Below are positions 1-8,710 of a stretch of DNA of 64,000 nt, in pieces. The DNA is taken from the NCBI GenBank assembly GCA_937864225.1, contig CALMJK010000006.1, positions 124,001-188,000 of the forward strand, written 5' to 3'. The stretch's first letter is position 1, and each line of letters opens with the position of its first letter. This DNA comes from an uncultured bacterium. Its GTDB lineage: Bacteria > Krumholzibacteriota > Krumholzibacteriia > LZORAL124-64-63. Position numbers and translations under genes: made by a program. A model generated the notes under the pieces. It saw only the letters and a program-made list of their open reading frames with translations. It made no database searches and was not told where the DNA came from.

Positions 1-105
1 CATCAGCCGGCCTATCTCGTCGTAGCCGGCGCGGTCGAGCGCCGTGGCCGGCAAGGCCGCCAGGGCGACGGCCGTCGCCATGAGCGCGAACAACGCGGTG
101 CGCAT
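1..105 (-). CDS. N-terminus of a secreted protein (cut by window edge)
   Basis: Only the first 35 codons are present; the rest lies left of the window. The ATG (reverse strand, 105-103) is preceded by a strong AAGGAGGAGG ribosome binding site about 5 nt away. The translation begins with a short basic n-region (MRT), a hydrophobic stretch rich in Ala/Leu and a likely signal-peptidase site after PATA, so the product is exported. The remaining residues (LDRAGYDEIGRLM) do not identify a family. The gene diverges from the coiled-coil gene at 358. Confidence 0.55.
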   Translation of the reverse strand, partial: MRTALFALMATAVALAALPATALDRAGYDEIGRLM

Positions 106-357
106 GGTCGCCTCCTCCTTCTCGGGTCGGGTGCGCTTTGCCCATGCTACCCGTCGGGCCGCTGGGCGGGAACCGGGAATTGACGCCGGAGTTCAAGCTG
201 GCGTCGCGCGCTGCGCTGCGGTAATGTACCGAGCGGCACGGCATTGAGCGTGCCGATCTCCCTGACCCGGCCGCGGGGGTCGTCCGGGATGAAGCTCGCA
301 GCGGGCCGCCCTCGAGGCGTGGCCCTGGTCATTAGTCCCAAGCCGAGGAGCACAGTC
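106..357. other. Divergent intergenic region with two inverted repeats
   Basis: This non-coding stretch separates two divergent genes for exported proteins. It holds a perfect inverted repeat CGGTA-ATG-TACCG (219-231) immediately followed by CGGCACG-N8-CGTGCCG (234-240/249-255), which can form a 7-bp hairpin. There is no T-tract, so a terminator is unlikely; an operator or a leader structure upstream of the 358 gene is more likely. No convincing -35/-10 pair was found. Confidence 0.3.
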
Positions 358-1071
358 ATGAGATTCCGTCGTTTCGTGATCGTCATGGGGGCCGCGCTCT
401 GCGCGATCGCCGCCGCGTCGGTCGTCTTGGCCGATCCGGTCGAAACCGAGGCCAAGCGCGCGCAGGACCGCGTCCAGAGCGCGGGCGATCAGGCGGCGGC
501 CGGCGATGAGCGCGCCGATGTCGATCGTCTTTCGGACCTCATCGTGAAGTGGGATGACCTGCGCGCGGCAAAGGCGTCACAGAAGGATATCGACGCGGCA
601 AAGCAGGAGATCGACGCCGAACTGAACCGCGACTTCGGTGAGAGCGCCGCGAAGGAGCAAACGCGCAACCAGGGCGAAGAAGTTTCGGAGGCCGCCCACG
701 CCCGCAACGCCGAGAGGCAAATCGCGCAGGAGCAGCACCGCGAGCAGGAGAAGATCCAGATGGAGCAGGGCCGCCTGACGCGCGAGCAGAAACGCGCGGG
801 CGAGCTGCTGGGCCAGAAGCAGGCCATGGCGGAGGAGATGCGCGGCGTGCAGCGCCAGCTTTCGGCGGGCGGCGATCGCGCCGCGCTCGAGAAGCGGCAG
901 GCCAAGCTCATGCACAAGTACATGAAGCTCTCTCGCGAGGAAATGAAGCTGAAGCAGCGCGAGCGGCACCAGGAAGCGCGCGACACGAGCGAGAAGGGAC
1001 GCCAGGAGCAGCGTGAGGTGCGCGAAGAGGGACGTCAGGAATCGCGAGAACCACGCCAGGGCCGTCGCTAG
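358..1071 (+). CDS. Periplasmic charged coiled-coil protein
   Basis: The 237-residue product starts at the ATG preceded by GAGGAG (345-350 region). A longer reading from GTG 244 lacks a ribosome site and would bury the signal peptide. Residues 1-25 form a signal peptide (MRFRR, hydrophobic core, VVLA cleavage). Residues 30 to the end are almost entirely Glu/Lys/Arg/Gln/Ala in heptad-like spacing, predicting a long alpha-helical coiled coil with no catalytic motif; the last 30 residues are Arg/Glu/Gln repeats. No family is recognised. A structural or chaperone-like envelope role is possible but is only inference. A rho-independent terminator follows, so it looks monocistronic. Confidence 0.75.
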   Translation: MRFRRFVIVMGAALCAIAAASVVLADPVETEAKRAQDRVQSAGDQAAAGDERADVDRLSDLIVKWDDLRAAKASQKDIDAAKQEIDAELNRDFGESAAKEQTRNQGEEVSEAAHARNAERQIAQEQHREQEKIQMEQGRLTREQKRAGELLGQKQAMAEEMRGVQRQLSAGGDRAALEKRQAKLMHKYMKLSREEMKLKQRERHQEARDTSEKGRQEQREVREEGRQESREPRQGRR

Positions 1072-1154
1072 AAGGGTCGAGCGCGACTGCAAGCGCGCCG
1101 CCGGTCTCGCGCCGCGGGAGTGACCGCGAAGGCCGGGCGAGGCGGGGCGGCAAA

Positions 1155-1208
1155 CGGGCGGGCGCCGGGGATCGGTCTTGCGGGACCGCCGGCGCCCGCG
1201 GCTTTTTT
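1155..1208 (+). terminator. Rho-independent terminator
   Basis: A GC-rich hairpin (arms CGGGCGCCGG at 1155-1164 and CCGGCGCCCG at 1189-1198, with an inner CGGTC/GACCG pair) is followed by six T residues at 1203-1208. It lies 84 nt after the coiled-coil gene and before the convergent end of malQ. The T-run on the plus strand fits termination of the plus-strand gene. Confidence 0.75.
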
Positions 1209-1227
1209 GGTGCCCTTCGGACGGGGA

Positions 1228-2787
1228 TCAGGGCGCCGGGGCGGGGTGTACGTCGGCAGCGCCGCGGCCCTGCTGATCGGGATGGCGCCGGTAGAGCCGG
1301 GTCAATTCGATCAGGTAAGCGGCCAGAGAACTGTCCAGGGCCTGCGCCGGCAGGCGCCACGTCCAGTTCCCACTGGCGGCGGCGGGCGTGTTCAGGCGCG
1401 CCTCGGAGCCGAGACCGAGCAGGTCCTGCATCGGCGCGATGAAGGTGTGGGCGGGCGACATCATGCCGACGCGGATCAGGGTCCAGTGCGGATCGCGGCC
1501 GATCGTGCCGACCGATCGCCCGAAGTAAGCGGCGAGGAACCGCTTCTGGGGCTCACCGGCCTCCTCGCGCCACCAGCCGACGGTGGTGTTGTTGTCGTGC
1601 GTGCCGGTGTAGACGACGCAGTTCGGCACGTGCGCGTGCGGCAGGAACGGGTTCAGCGGATCGCTCCAGGCGAACTGCAGGACCTTCATGCCGGGCAGTC
1701 CGAACTCTTCGCGCAGCCCTTCGACCTCGGGCGTGATGATGCCCAGGTCCTCGGCCACGATCGGCAGGGCGCCGAGAGCTTCCCGCACGGCGCGAAAGAA
1801 GGCGGCGCCCGGACCGGGCGCCCAGCGGCCGCGCACGGCGGTCGGTTCGCCCGCGGGGATTTCCCAGCACGCCGCGAAGCCGCGGAAGTGGTCGATGCGC
1901 ACGAGATCGACCTGCGCGAGCGATGCGCGCAGGCGCGCGATCCACCAGTCCCAGCCGCGCTCGCGCATAGCGTCCCAATCGTAGATGGGATTGCCCCAGC
2001 GCTGGCCCGTCGCGCTGAAATAATCGGGCGGCACGCCCGCGACGGCCGTGGGCAGACCGTCGGCGGCGAGGCGGAACAGGCTCGGGTTGGCCCAGACATC
2101 GGCGCTGTCGTGCGCGACGAAGATCGGGATGTCGCCGAACAGACGGACCCCCCGCGCGCGCGCGTAGTCGCGCAGCGCCCGACACTGCTCGTGAAACAAC
2201 CACTGGCGGAACCGGTGGCGGTCGATGTCCTCGGACAACTCGGCGCGGGCGACCTCGAGCGTGGCCGGGTCGCGGCGCGCCTCGCCCGCGGGCCATTGCG
2301 TCCAAGGGCGACCCCCGTTGCGTTCCTTGAGCGCCGTGAACAGACCCCAGTCGTCGAGCCAGGCGGCCTCGCGCCGGCACCACTCTTCGTACGCCGCGCG
2401 CGCCGGAGCGGGGGCGAAGGCGCGGAAGCCGGCGTGCGCGCGATCGAGCAGCTTCGTGGCCAGGCCGATGGCCGCCCCGAAGTCCACTGGGCCGTCGGGC
2501 GGCGCCGGGATGGCAGACAGATCGCCCGTCGCCAGCCAGCCGGCGTCGACCAGAGGACACGGGTCGATCAGCAGCGGGTTGCCCGCGAACGCGGACAGGG
2601 TCTGGTAGGGGGAATCGCCGTAACTCGTGGGCCCGAGCGGCAGCACCTGCCACAGGCTTTGTCCCGCCTCCACGAGCCAGTCCACGAACCGGCGGGCCGG
2701 CTCGCCGAGATTGCCCACGCCGAGCCGACCGGGCAGCGAGGTCGGGTGCAGCAAGACGCCGCTGCCGCGAGGGAAGTGATCGTGCAT
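1228..2787 (-). CDS. malQ: 4-alpha-glucanotransferase (amylomaltase, GH77)
   Basis: The 519-residue cytoplasmic enzyme transfers alpha-1,4-glucan segments during maltodextrin or glycogen turnover. It opens with the family signature GVLLHPTSLPG (residues 10-20) and keeps the three GH77 carboxylates: Asp299 in RIDHFRGF (nucleophile), Glu346 in AEDLG (acid/base) and Asp398 in HDNNT. The 47-residue spacing of the first two matches known amylomaltases, and the length is typical of the short bacterial type. The ATG at 2787 is chosen because homology begins at once; the long open frame upstream is antisense to the TonB-receptor gene. It stands alone and diverges from the hyp operon. Confidence 0.95.
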   Translation of the reverse strand: MHDHFPRGSGVLLHPTSLPGRLGVGNLGEPARRFVDWLVEAGQSLWQVLPLGPTSYGDSPYQTLSAFAGNPLLIDPCPLVDAGWLATGDLSAIPAPPDGPVDFGAAIGLATKLLDRAHAGFRAFAPAPARAAYEEWCRREAAWLDDWGLFTALKERNGGRPWTQWPAGEARRDPATLEVARAELSEDIDRHRFRQWLFHEQCRALRDYARARGVRLFGDIPIFVAHDSADVWANPSLFRLAADGLPTAVAGVPPDYFSATGQRWGNPIYDWDAMRERGWDWWIARLRASLAQVDLVRIDHFRGFAACWEIPAGEPTAVRGRWAPGPGAAFFRAVREALGALPIVAEDLGIITPEVEGLREEFGLPGMKVLQFAWSDPLNPFLPHAHVPNCVVYTGTHDNNTTVGWWREEAGEPQKRFLAAYFGRSVGTIGRDPHWTLIRVGMMSPAHTFIAPMQDLLGLGSEARLNTPAAASGNWTWRLPAQALDSSLAAYLIELTRLYRRHPDQQGRGAADVHPAPAP

Positions 2788-2927
2788 GGAAGGCTCCGGG
2801 CGCGGGGCGAGGCCGGGCGGACCATCCGCCCGTGCGGCGCAGCATACGACGCGCACCGGCGCCGCGCCAGCGGTGAGCGCGGCGGCCGGGCGGCTCGATG
2901 CACCTCGGTCCCGCCCGCCCGCTTTCC

Positions 2928-2956
2928 TTCCGGGCGCCGGGTGGATTGTGTATCTT
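2928..2956 (+). promoter_or_regulatory. Possible sigma70 promoter of the receptor-hyp operon
   Basis: TTCCGG (2928-2933) and TATCTT (2951-2956) are separated by 17 nt, and lie about 45 nt before the GTG of the TonB receptor, which has its own GGAGG ribosome site. The -35 match is weak. It is the only reasonable pair in the 213-bp divergent region shared with malQ. No NikR-like palindrome was recognised. Confidence 0.35.
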
Positions 2957-3000
2957 GAAGGGCGCGGCCGGCGGCGTTCGGCGGTCGCGGAGGTTCGCTC

Positions 3001-5082
3001 GTGGTCCGCTCCCTCGTGCTCGTCGCCCTGGCGTGGCTGCCCGCCGCCTCGCGCGCCCACGTCGCGCCTTCCAGTGCCGCCCCCGCGGACTCCTTCGCGC
3101 TCGATTTCGCGACGCCCGACTCCACGTTCTTCTCCGCCGCGGACAGCATCTGGGGTTTGACGGAGCCGGTGATCGTGATCGGCGCGCCGGCCGGCCGCAG
3201 CGCGGATCCGGCCGCGACGGCCGTCGACGCGGTCACCATCAGCGCGCGCGACGCGCGCTCGGTGGCGGATCTCGGCCCGCTGCTGCCCGCGACGAAGGTG
3301 AACGTCAACAGCCGCGGCGAGAGCCTCTTCTCCGTGCGCGGCGCGCCCGAACGCCACGTGCGCGTGTTCCTGGACGGCGTCCCCCTCAACGTGCCCTGGG
3401 ACGAGCGGGCCGACCTGAGCATGGTCCCCGCCGACGCGATCGGCAGCTTGCGGGCGGTGCGCGGCGTGGGCGGGGTGCTCGACGGGCCCAACGCGCTGGG
3501 CGGCACGCTCGATCTGCTGCCGCCGACCCTGCCCGGCGACGGCCGGCGGACCCGGCTGGGGTTGCGGTACGGGGAGTCGAGGGCGTGGGAGGCGCGCGCC
3601 CTGCATCAGCAGGCGGCGGGAGCGTGGCAGTGGCTGGCGGCCGCCGCCCGTCGCGAGCAGGATGGCTGGATCGTGCCGGAAGGCCTGGACGCGCCGTTCA
3701 ATCAGGGCGAGGGACGCGAGCGCCTCAACAGCGATCTGGCCCAGAGCTCGCTGCTGCTGCGCGCCCAGCGCGAGTTGCGCGGCGGGGGGACGCTCCGGCT
3801 CTTGTTGGTGGCCAGCGACGGCGAGAAGGGCGTGCCGCCGGAGACCCACCTCGACGACGGCGCTCGCTACTGGCGCTATCCCGTCGCCAGGCGCGGACTC
3901 TTCGCCGCGTCGCTCGATCGCCCGGCCAGCGGCGCGCGGCCTTGGGGGCTGTCGGCGAGCGTGGCGGGGGACCTGTCGCGCCAGGAGATCCGGCAGTACG
4001 ACGATGCCACCTTCACGACGCCGGAGCTCGCGCCCGGCGTCGACTACGAAACCGACCGTGACCGCACCGCATACGCGCGCGCGGGCACGACGCGCCGCCT
4101 GGGCGCGGACGCGTCCGTGGCGGTGCAGGGGATCGCGCGCTACACGCATCATCGCGAGTCGCTCGTGAAGGACGGCCCTGAGCTCGCCTACGCGCAGTGG
4201 CTCACTTCGCTCGTCGCGGAGGGCGCGGCGAAGCCGGCGCGGGACTGGTCGCTGCGCGCGGGGGCGGGGTGGGAGCGCGCCGCCACCGGCGAGACCGGCG
4301 ACAAGCCGGCGCGCAACGCGATCGACGCGGTGGTCGCCCACGCGCGGGTGCAGCGGGATTTCGGGGACGGCCTCGCGTTGCACGCCGCGGTGTCGCGCCG
4401 CAGCCGCTTCCCGGCGCTGCGCGAGCTGTACTCGGGCGCGTTGGGCCGTTTCGTGCCGAACCCGGCGCTGATGCCGGAGCGGCAGGACCTGCTGGAGACG
4501 GGGGCCGTCGCGCGCGGCGCCAACTGGGAGGCCGGGCTGACCGGCTTCGCGGGCAGGCTGCGCGACGGCATCGAGCGCGTGGCGCTGGACGATCTGACCT
4601 ACCAGCGCGTCAACATCGACGAGATCCGCGTGCTGGGCGTGGAGACGGTGATGGCCTGGCGGCCCGCGCCGGCTTGGTCGATCTCGGCGCACCACACGCT
4701 GCTGCACGTCAGGCGGGAAGTGGACGGCGCGTGGTCCGGACCGCTGGAGGATAGGCCGTCGTATCTGGCGTTCGCCTCCTTGACCTGGTTGGCGCCGGGG
4801 GACTTCCGCCTCGCGGTCGAGGGCGCGGCCGTGGGGCCGCGCGAGTCGGTGGACGTGACCGACGAAGTGGACGGCCTGCGCCGTCTGCCGGCGGGGGCCA
4901 CGCTGGGCGCGCGCGCGGGCTGGACGTGGCGCGTGCCGCCGGCCGGCCTGTCCCGTGTCGAGTTGTACCTGCGGGTCAGCAACGTTTTCGACGAGGCGAT
5001 CGACAGCCAGACCGGCCTGCCCGAGCCCGGACGGATGATTGCCGTGGGGGCCAACGCCTGGTTCGACGCCTGGGAGCGCTGA
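3001..5082 (+). CDS. TonB-dependent outer-membrane receptor (candidate nickel uptake)
   Basis: The 693-residue product has a signal peptide (to about residue 20), a TonB-dependent plug domain (about residues 50-165; SVADLGPLLP, DGVPLNVPWDE, GGVLDGPNALGG) and a beta-barrel whose repeated aromatic/charged strands end in the C-terminal WFDAW region. The GTG start follows GGAGG at 8 nt. Family members move scarce ligands across the outer membrane using TonB energy. The gene ends 6 nt before hypA and is clearly co-transcribed with the hydrogenase maturation genes, which makes nickel (or a nickel complex) the likely substrate. That is inference from context; the protein alone could equally fit a siderophore or cobalamin receptor. 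Confidence 0.85.
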   Translation: MVRSLVLVALAWLPAASRAHVAPSSAAPADSFALDFATPDSTFFSAADSIWGLTEPVIVIGAPAGRSADPAATAVDAVTISARDARSVADLGPLLPATKVNVNSRGESLFSVRGAPERHVRVFLDGVPLNVPWDERADLSMVPADAIGSLRAVRGVGGVLDGPNALGGTLDLLPPTLPGDGRRTRLGLRYGESRAWEARALHQQAAGAWQWLAAAARREQDGWIVPEGLDAPFNQGEGRERLNSDLAQSSLLLRAQRELRGGGTLRLLLVASDGEKGVPPETHLDDGARYWRYPVARRGLFAASLDRPASGARPWGLSASVAGDLSRQEIRQYDDATFTTPELAPGVDYETDRDRTAYARAGTTRRLGADASVAVQGIARYTHHRESLVKDGPELAYAQWLTSLVAEGAAKPARDWSLRAGAGWERAATGETGDKPARNAIDAVVAHARVQRDFGDGLALHAAVSRRSRFPALRELYSGALGRFVPNPALMPERQDLLETGAVARGANWEAGLTGFAGRLRDGIERVALDDLTYQRVNIDEIRVLGVETVMAWRPAPAWSISAHHTLLHVRREVDGAWSGPLEDRPSYLAFASLTWLAPGDFRLAVEGAAVGPRESVDVTDEVDGLRRLPAGATLGARAGWTWRVPPAGLSRVELYLRVSNVFDEAIDSQTGLPEPGRMIAVGANAWFDAWER

Positions 5083-5088
5083 GACGGC

Positions 5089-5439
5089 GTGCACGAACTG
5101 GCGATCACGCAGGGCATCCTCGATCTCGTGACCGAGCACGCCGCGGCGGCCGGCGCGGCGCGCGTGACCGCGATCGACGTCGTGGTCGGCGAAATGTCGG
5201 GGTTTCTGCCCGACTCGATCCAGTTCTATTGGGACGAGCTCAGCGAGGGCACCGTCGCCCGGGGCGCGACGCTCCGCTTCCGGCGCGTGCCTCTGCGCCT
5301 GGCCTGCGTGGATTGCGGCAGCCTCTTCCCTCCGGGCGACGGATGCTTTGACTGCAGCGCCTGCGGCAGCCCCCGCGTGCGGGTCGCGCAGGGGAGAGAA
5401 CTGCGGGTGGAATCGATCGACGTGGAGGAGACCGCATGA
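5089..5439 (+). CDS. hypA: Hydrogenase nickel incorporation protein HypA
   Basis: HypA (116 residues) delivers Ni to the hydrogenase large subunit together with HypB. The start is GTG; the N-terminus reads MHELAIT, keeping the Met-His-Glu nickel site, which fixes the start. A zinc site is formed by Cys73/Cys76 and Cys89/Cys92 (with an extra Cys86). It lies 6 nt after the TonB receptor and its stop overlaps the hypB start by 4 nt (ATGA), implying translational coupling. Confidence 0.95.
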   Translation: MHELAITQGILDLVTEHAAAAGAARVTAIDVVVGEMSGFLPDSIQFYWDELSEGTVARGATLRFRRVPLRLACVDCGSLFPPGDGCFDCSACGSPRVRVAQGRELRVESIDVEETA

Positions 5440-6104
5440 ACCAACGCGTGCCCGTCGTCGAGAAGATCACGAAGGCCAACGACCGGATCGCCGCGCTCAA
5501 TCGCGCGCTCCTCGACCGCCACGGCGTGTTCGGCTTGAACCTGCTCGCCTCGCCAGGCGCCGGCAAGACGTCGCTCATCGAGGCCACGTTGCCGCGGTTG
5601 CGGGGCCGCCTGCGCGTGGGGGTGGTCGAGGGCGATCTCGCGACGAGCCTGGACGCCGAACGCGCGGCCGCGGCGGGCGCGCCGGCCGTGCAGATCACGA
5701 CCGGCGGAGCCTGCCACCTCGACGCGGCGATGGTCAACGACGCACTGCCGCGGCTGCCGCTGGCCGAGCTCGACCTGCTCATCGTCGAGAACGTGGGCAA
5801 CCTGATCTGTCCGGCCTCGTTCGCGCTCGGCACGCACGCCGACGTGCTGGTCGCGTCCACCCCGGAGGGTGATGACAAGCCGTACAAATACCCCTCGATG
5901 TACGGCCGCGTCGGCGCGCTGGTGATCAACAAGATCGATCTGCTGCCGCACCTGGACTTCGACATGGAGCGCTTCCGCCGGGGCGTGGCGGTGCTCAGCC
6001 CGGACGCGATCGCCTTTCCGCTCTCGTGCCGCACGGGCGAGGGGCTCGACGCCTGGATCGCCTGGCTCATGGCGAGGACGCGCCAGACGCGCGGCGCGGG
6101 ATGA
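5436..6104 (+). CDS. hypB: Hydrogenase maturation GTPase HypB
   Basis: HypB (222 residues) is the cytoplasmic SIMIBI-class GTPase for nickel insertion. The P-loop ASPGAGKTS lies at about residues 38-46, followed by a switch region with the metal-binding TTGGACHLD and the ENVGNLICP and NKIDLL (guanine-specificity NKxD) motifs. There is no N-terminal His-rich tract or CxxCGC nickel site, so storage of nickel by this protein is not expected. It overlaps both neighbours by 4 nt. Confidence 0.96.
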   Translation: MNQRVPVVEKITKANDRIAALNRALLDRHGVFGLNLLASPGAGKTSLIEATLPRLRGRLRVGVVEGDLATSLDAERAAAAGAPAVQITTGGACHLDAAMVNDALPRLPLAELDLLIVENVGNLICPASFALGTHADVLVASTPEGDDKPYKYPSMYGRVGALVINKIDLLPHLDFDMERFRRGVAVLSPDAIAFPLSCRTGEGLDAWIAWLMARTRQTRGAG

Positions 6105-8410
6105 GCGCCCCGCCCGTCGCGCGCCGCCTGAGCGTGAGCGGCGTGGTGCAGGCGGTCGGCTTCCGCCCGTGGGTCTGGGGCCGCGCGCGCGAGCTGGGGC
6201 TGCGCGGCTGGGTGCGCAACACATCGTCGGGCGTGGAGATCGTGGTCGAGGGCGCGCCTTCGGACGTGGAGGCCTTCATCCTCGCCCTGCGCGACGGTGG
6301 CCCGCCTCTGGCCCGCGTGGATCGCCTGGAGGTGGCCGAGACGACCCCGGGCGGCCTCGCGGACTTCGCGATCCTCCCGTCGCGACCCGAGCCCGGCGCC
6401 TCGCTGCCCGTCTCGCCCGACCTGGCGATCTGCGACGACTGCCTGCGCGAGCTGCGAGACCCCGACGACCGCCGCCACCGCTATCCGTTCGTCAACTGCA
6501 CCAACTGCGGGCCCCGCTTCACGATCGTGCGCGACGTCCCTTACGATCGGCCGCTGACCACGATGGCCACCTTCCCTCTGTGCGCCGACTGCGCTCGCGA
6601 ATACGCCGACCCCGCCGACCGGCGCTTCCATGCCCAGCCGGTGGCTTGCGCTGCCTGCGGCCCGCACGCGTGGCTGGAGGTCGGCGGCGCCGTCGTCGCG
6701 CGGCGCGACGACGCGCTGCGCCGCGCGCGCGAGCTGCTCGCCGCCGGAGCCACCGTCGCGGTGAAGGGAGTTGGAGGCTTCCACTTGGCGTGCGACGCGA
6801 CGTCGCCGGCGGCGGTGGCGCGCTTGCGAGGGCGCAAACAGCGCGCGGACAAGCCGTTAGCTCTCATGGCGGCGGACCTCGCGGCCGTCGAGCGGCACGC
6901 CGTGGTCGGCGGCGCCGATCGCGCGCTGCTGCTCTCGCCCGCGCGCCCGGTCGTGCTGTTGCCAAGGCGGGCGGACGCCGCCCTCGCCTCGGACGTCGCG
7001 CCGGACCGCGACCGCGTCGGCTTCATGCTGGCCTACACGCCCTTGCATCACCTGCTGCTCGAGCGCGCGGAGGGCTTCCCCGACGCGCTCGTGATGACCA
7101 GCGGCAACCTCGCGGAGGAGCCGATCGCGCACGAGGACGACGACGCGCGCCGGCGCCTCGGGCCGCTCTGCGACGCATTGCTGCTGCACGACCGTCCGAT
7201 CCACGTGCGGTGCGACGACACGGTCGCGGCGACCTTCCGCGACGAACCCTGCTTCATCCGTCGCGCCCGCGGCTGGGCGCCACTGCCGCTGCCGTTGCCG
7301 CTGGCCGCCCCGCACCTGATGGCCGCCGGCGGCGACCTGAAGAACTGCTTCGCCCTCGCGCGCGACGGCCGCGCCTACCTGAGCCATCACGTGGGCGATC
7401 TCGAGGACTGGCCCACGCAGCAGGCCCTGGCGCAGGCCCTCGAGCACTACGCGCGGCTGTTCCGCGTGATGCCTGCCGCCTACGCGCACGATCTGCATCC
7501 GGATTATCACTCCACGCGCCTGGCGCGGCGCCGCGCGGCCGACGAGGACCGCCCGGCGCTCGCGGTGCAGCACCACCACGCGCACGTCGCGGCCTGCATG
7601 GCGGACAACGGGCTCGACGGCGCCCAGCCCGTGATCGGCGTCGCCTTCGATGGAACCGGTTACGGCGACGATGGCGCGATCTGGGGCGGCGAATTCCTGG
7701 TCGCCGACTACGCGGGATACCGGCGCGCGGCGCACTTGGCCCGGGCGCCACTGCCGGGCGGCGATGCCGCGGTGCGCAGGCCGTACCGCCACGCGTTGAG
7801 CCTGCTGCGGGAGGCGGGCGTGCCGTGGGATCTCGATCTCGCGCCCGTCGCCGCGGCCGGCGCGGACGAGACGGAGCTGCTGGCGTCCCAGCTCGCGACG
7901 GGCGTGAACGCGCCGCCGACCTCGAGCGCGGGCCGCCTGTTCGACGCGGTGGCGTCGCTGGCGGGCGTCCGCCACCACGCCACGTACGAGGCGCAGGCGG
8001 CCTGCGAACTCGAAGCCGCGGCGCGCGCGGCGGGCCCCGTGGCGAAACGGGACGCCTACCGCTTCGATCGCGTCGGCGAGGCGGTCGATTGGCGGCCGGT
8101 CGTGCGGGCCGTCGTCGCGGACCGGCGCGCCGGCAAGCCCCCGCCGGTCGTGGCCGCGCGCTTTCACGCCGGCCTGGCCGAGGCGGTGCGAGACGTGTGC
8201 GTCTCCCTGCGCCGCGAGACCGACGTGAGTCGTGTGGCGCTGAGCGGCGGCGTGTGGCAGAATCTGCTGCTGCTCGAGCTGGCCGTCGCGCGGCTGGAGC
8301 GCGCCGGCTTCGCCGTGCTCGTGCACCGCGGCGTGCCCGCCAACGACGGCGGCCTCGCGCTGGGGCAACTCGCCGTCGCCGCCCGCCGCCTGTCCGACGG
8401 CACGGCCTGA
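6101..8410 (+). CDS. hypF: Carbamoyltransferase HypF
   Basis: HypF (769 residues) makes the thiocarbamate on HypE that becomes the cyanide ligands of the [NiFe] centre. Domains in order: acylphosphatase (about 1-95; VSGVVQAVGFRPWVW), two CxxC-x18-CxxC zinc fingers (about 105-190), YrdC-like nucleotide-binding domain (about 200-385), and a Kae1-like carbamoyltransferase domain with HHHAHVAACMADN and GVAFDGTGYG. The start is the ATG overlapping the hypB stop; an in-frame upstream extension inside hypB is dismissed because the acylphosphatase domain begins within 20 residues of this ATG. Full length, no broken motif seen. Confidence 0.96.
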   Translation: MSAPPVARRLSVSGVVQAVGFRPWVWGRARELGLRGWVRNTSSGVEIVVEGAPSDVEAFILALRDGGPPLARVDRLEVAETTPGGLADFAILPSRPEPGASLPVSPDLAICDDCLRELRDPDDRRHRYPFVNCTNCGPRFTIVRDVPYDRPLTTMATFPLCADCAREYADPADRRFHAQPVACAACGPHAWLEVGGAVVARRDDALRRARELLAAGATVAVKGVGGFHLACDATSPAAVARLRGRKQRADKPLALMAADLAAVERHAVVGGADRALLLSPARPVVLLPRRADAALASDVAPDRDRVGFMLAYTPLHHLLLERAEGFPDALVMTSGNLAEEPIAHEDDDARRRLGPLCDALLLHDRPIHVRCDDTVAATFRDEPCFIRRARGWAPLPLPLPLAAPHLMAAGGDLKNCFALARDGRAYLSHHVGDLEDWPTQQALAQALEHYARLFRVMPAAYAHDLHPDYHSTRLARRRAADEDRPALAVQHHHAHVAACMADNGLDGAQPVIGVAFDGTGYGDDGAIWGGEFLVADYAGYRRAAHLARAPLPGGDAAVRRPYRHALSLLREAGVPWDLDLAPVAAAGADETELLASQLATGVNAPPTSSAGRLFDAVASLAGVRHHATYEAQAACELEAAARAAGPVAKRDAYRFDRVGEAVDWRPVVRAVVADRRAGKPPPVVAARFHAGLAEAVRDVCVSLRRETDVSRVALSGGVWQNLLLLELAVARLERAGFAVLVHRGVPANDGGLALGQLAVAARRLSDGTA

Positions 8411-8422
8411 GGAGAACGCGCC

Positions 8423-8710
8423 ATGTGCCTGGGCGTGCCCGCCCGCATCACGGAAATCCGCGACGAAGGCCCGTTGCGCATGGGAAGCGTCGACTTCGGC
8501 GGCGTCTCGCGTGAGGTCTGCCTCGACTGGGTTCCGCAGGCGGGGGTGGGCGACCACGTGCTCGTGCACGCCGGCTTCGCGATCGGCGTCATCGACGAGG
8601 CCGAGGCGCAGCAGACGCTGCGCCTGCTCGCGGAGTTGGCCGCCGCGTCCGCGGCCGAGGACCGGGACCGCGAGGCGCGACAGCGGCCAGGGGCGGAGCC
8701 GCCGTCATGA
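8423..8710 (+). CDS. hypC: Hydrogenase assembly chaperone HypC
   Basis: HypC/HupF (95 residues) holds the Fe(CN)2CO precursor with HypD and hands it to the large subunit. The N-terminus MCLGVPARI contains the essential Cys2, and the middle keeps [11 protein letters not shown] and [12 protein letters not shown]. The last 25 residues are a charged tail not needed by the family. It follows hypF by 12 nt with a GAGGAG site, and overlaps hypD by 4 nt. Confidence 0.96.
   Translation: MCLGVPARITEIRDEGPLRMGSVDFGGVSREVCLDWVPQAGVGDHVLVHAGFAIGVIDEAEAQQTLRLLAELAAASAAEDRDREARQRPGAEPPS

Noticed and set aside
2788-5139. Long minus-strand open frame running antisense through the TonB receptor, in frame with malQ
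   Set aside because: Arg/Pro/His-rich shadow of a GC-rich gene; malQ homology begins exactly at ATG 2787 and the plus-strand receptor has real motifs.
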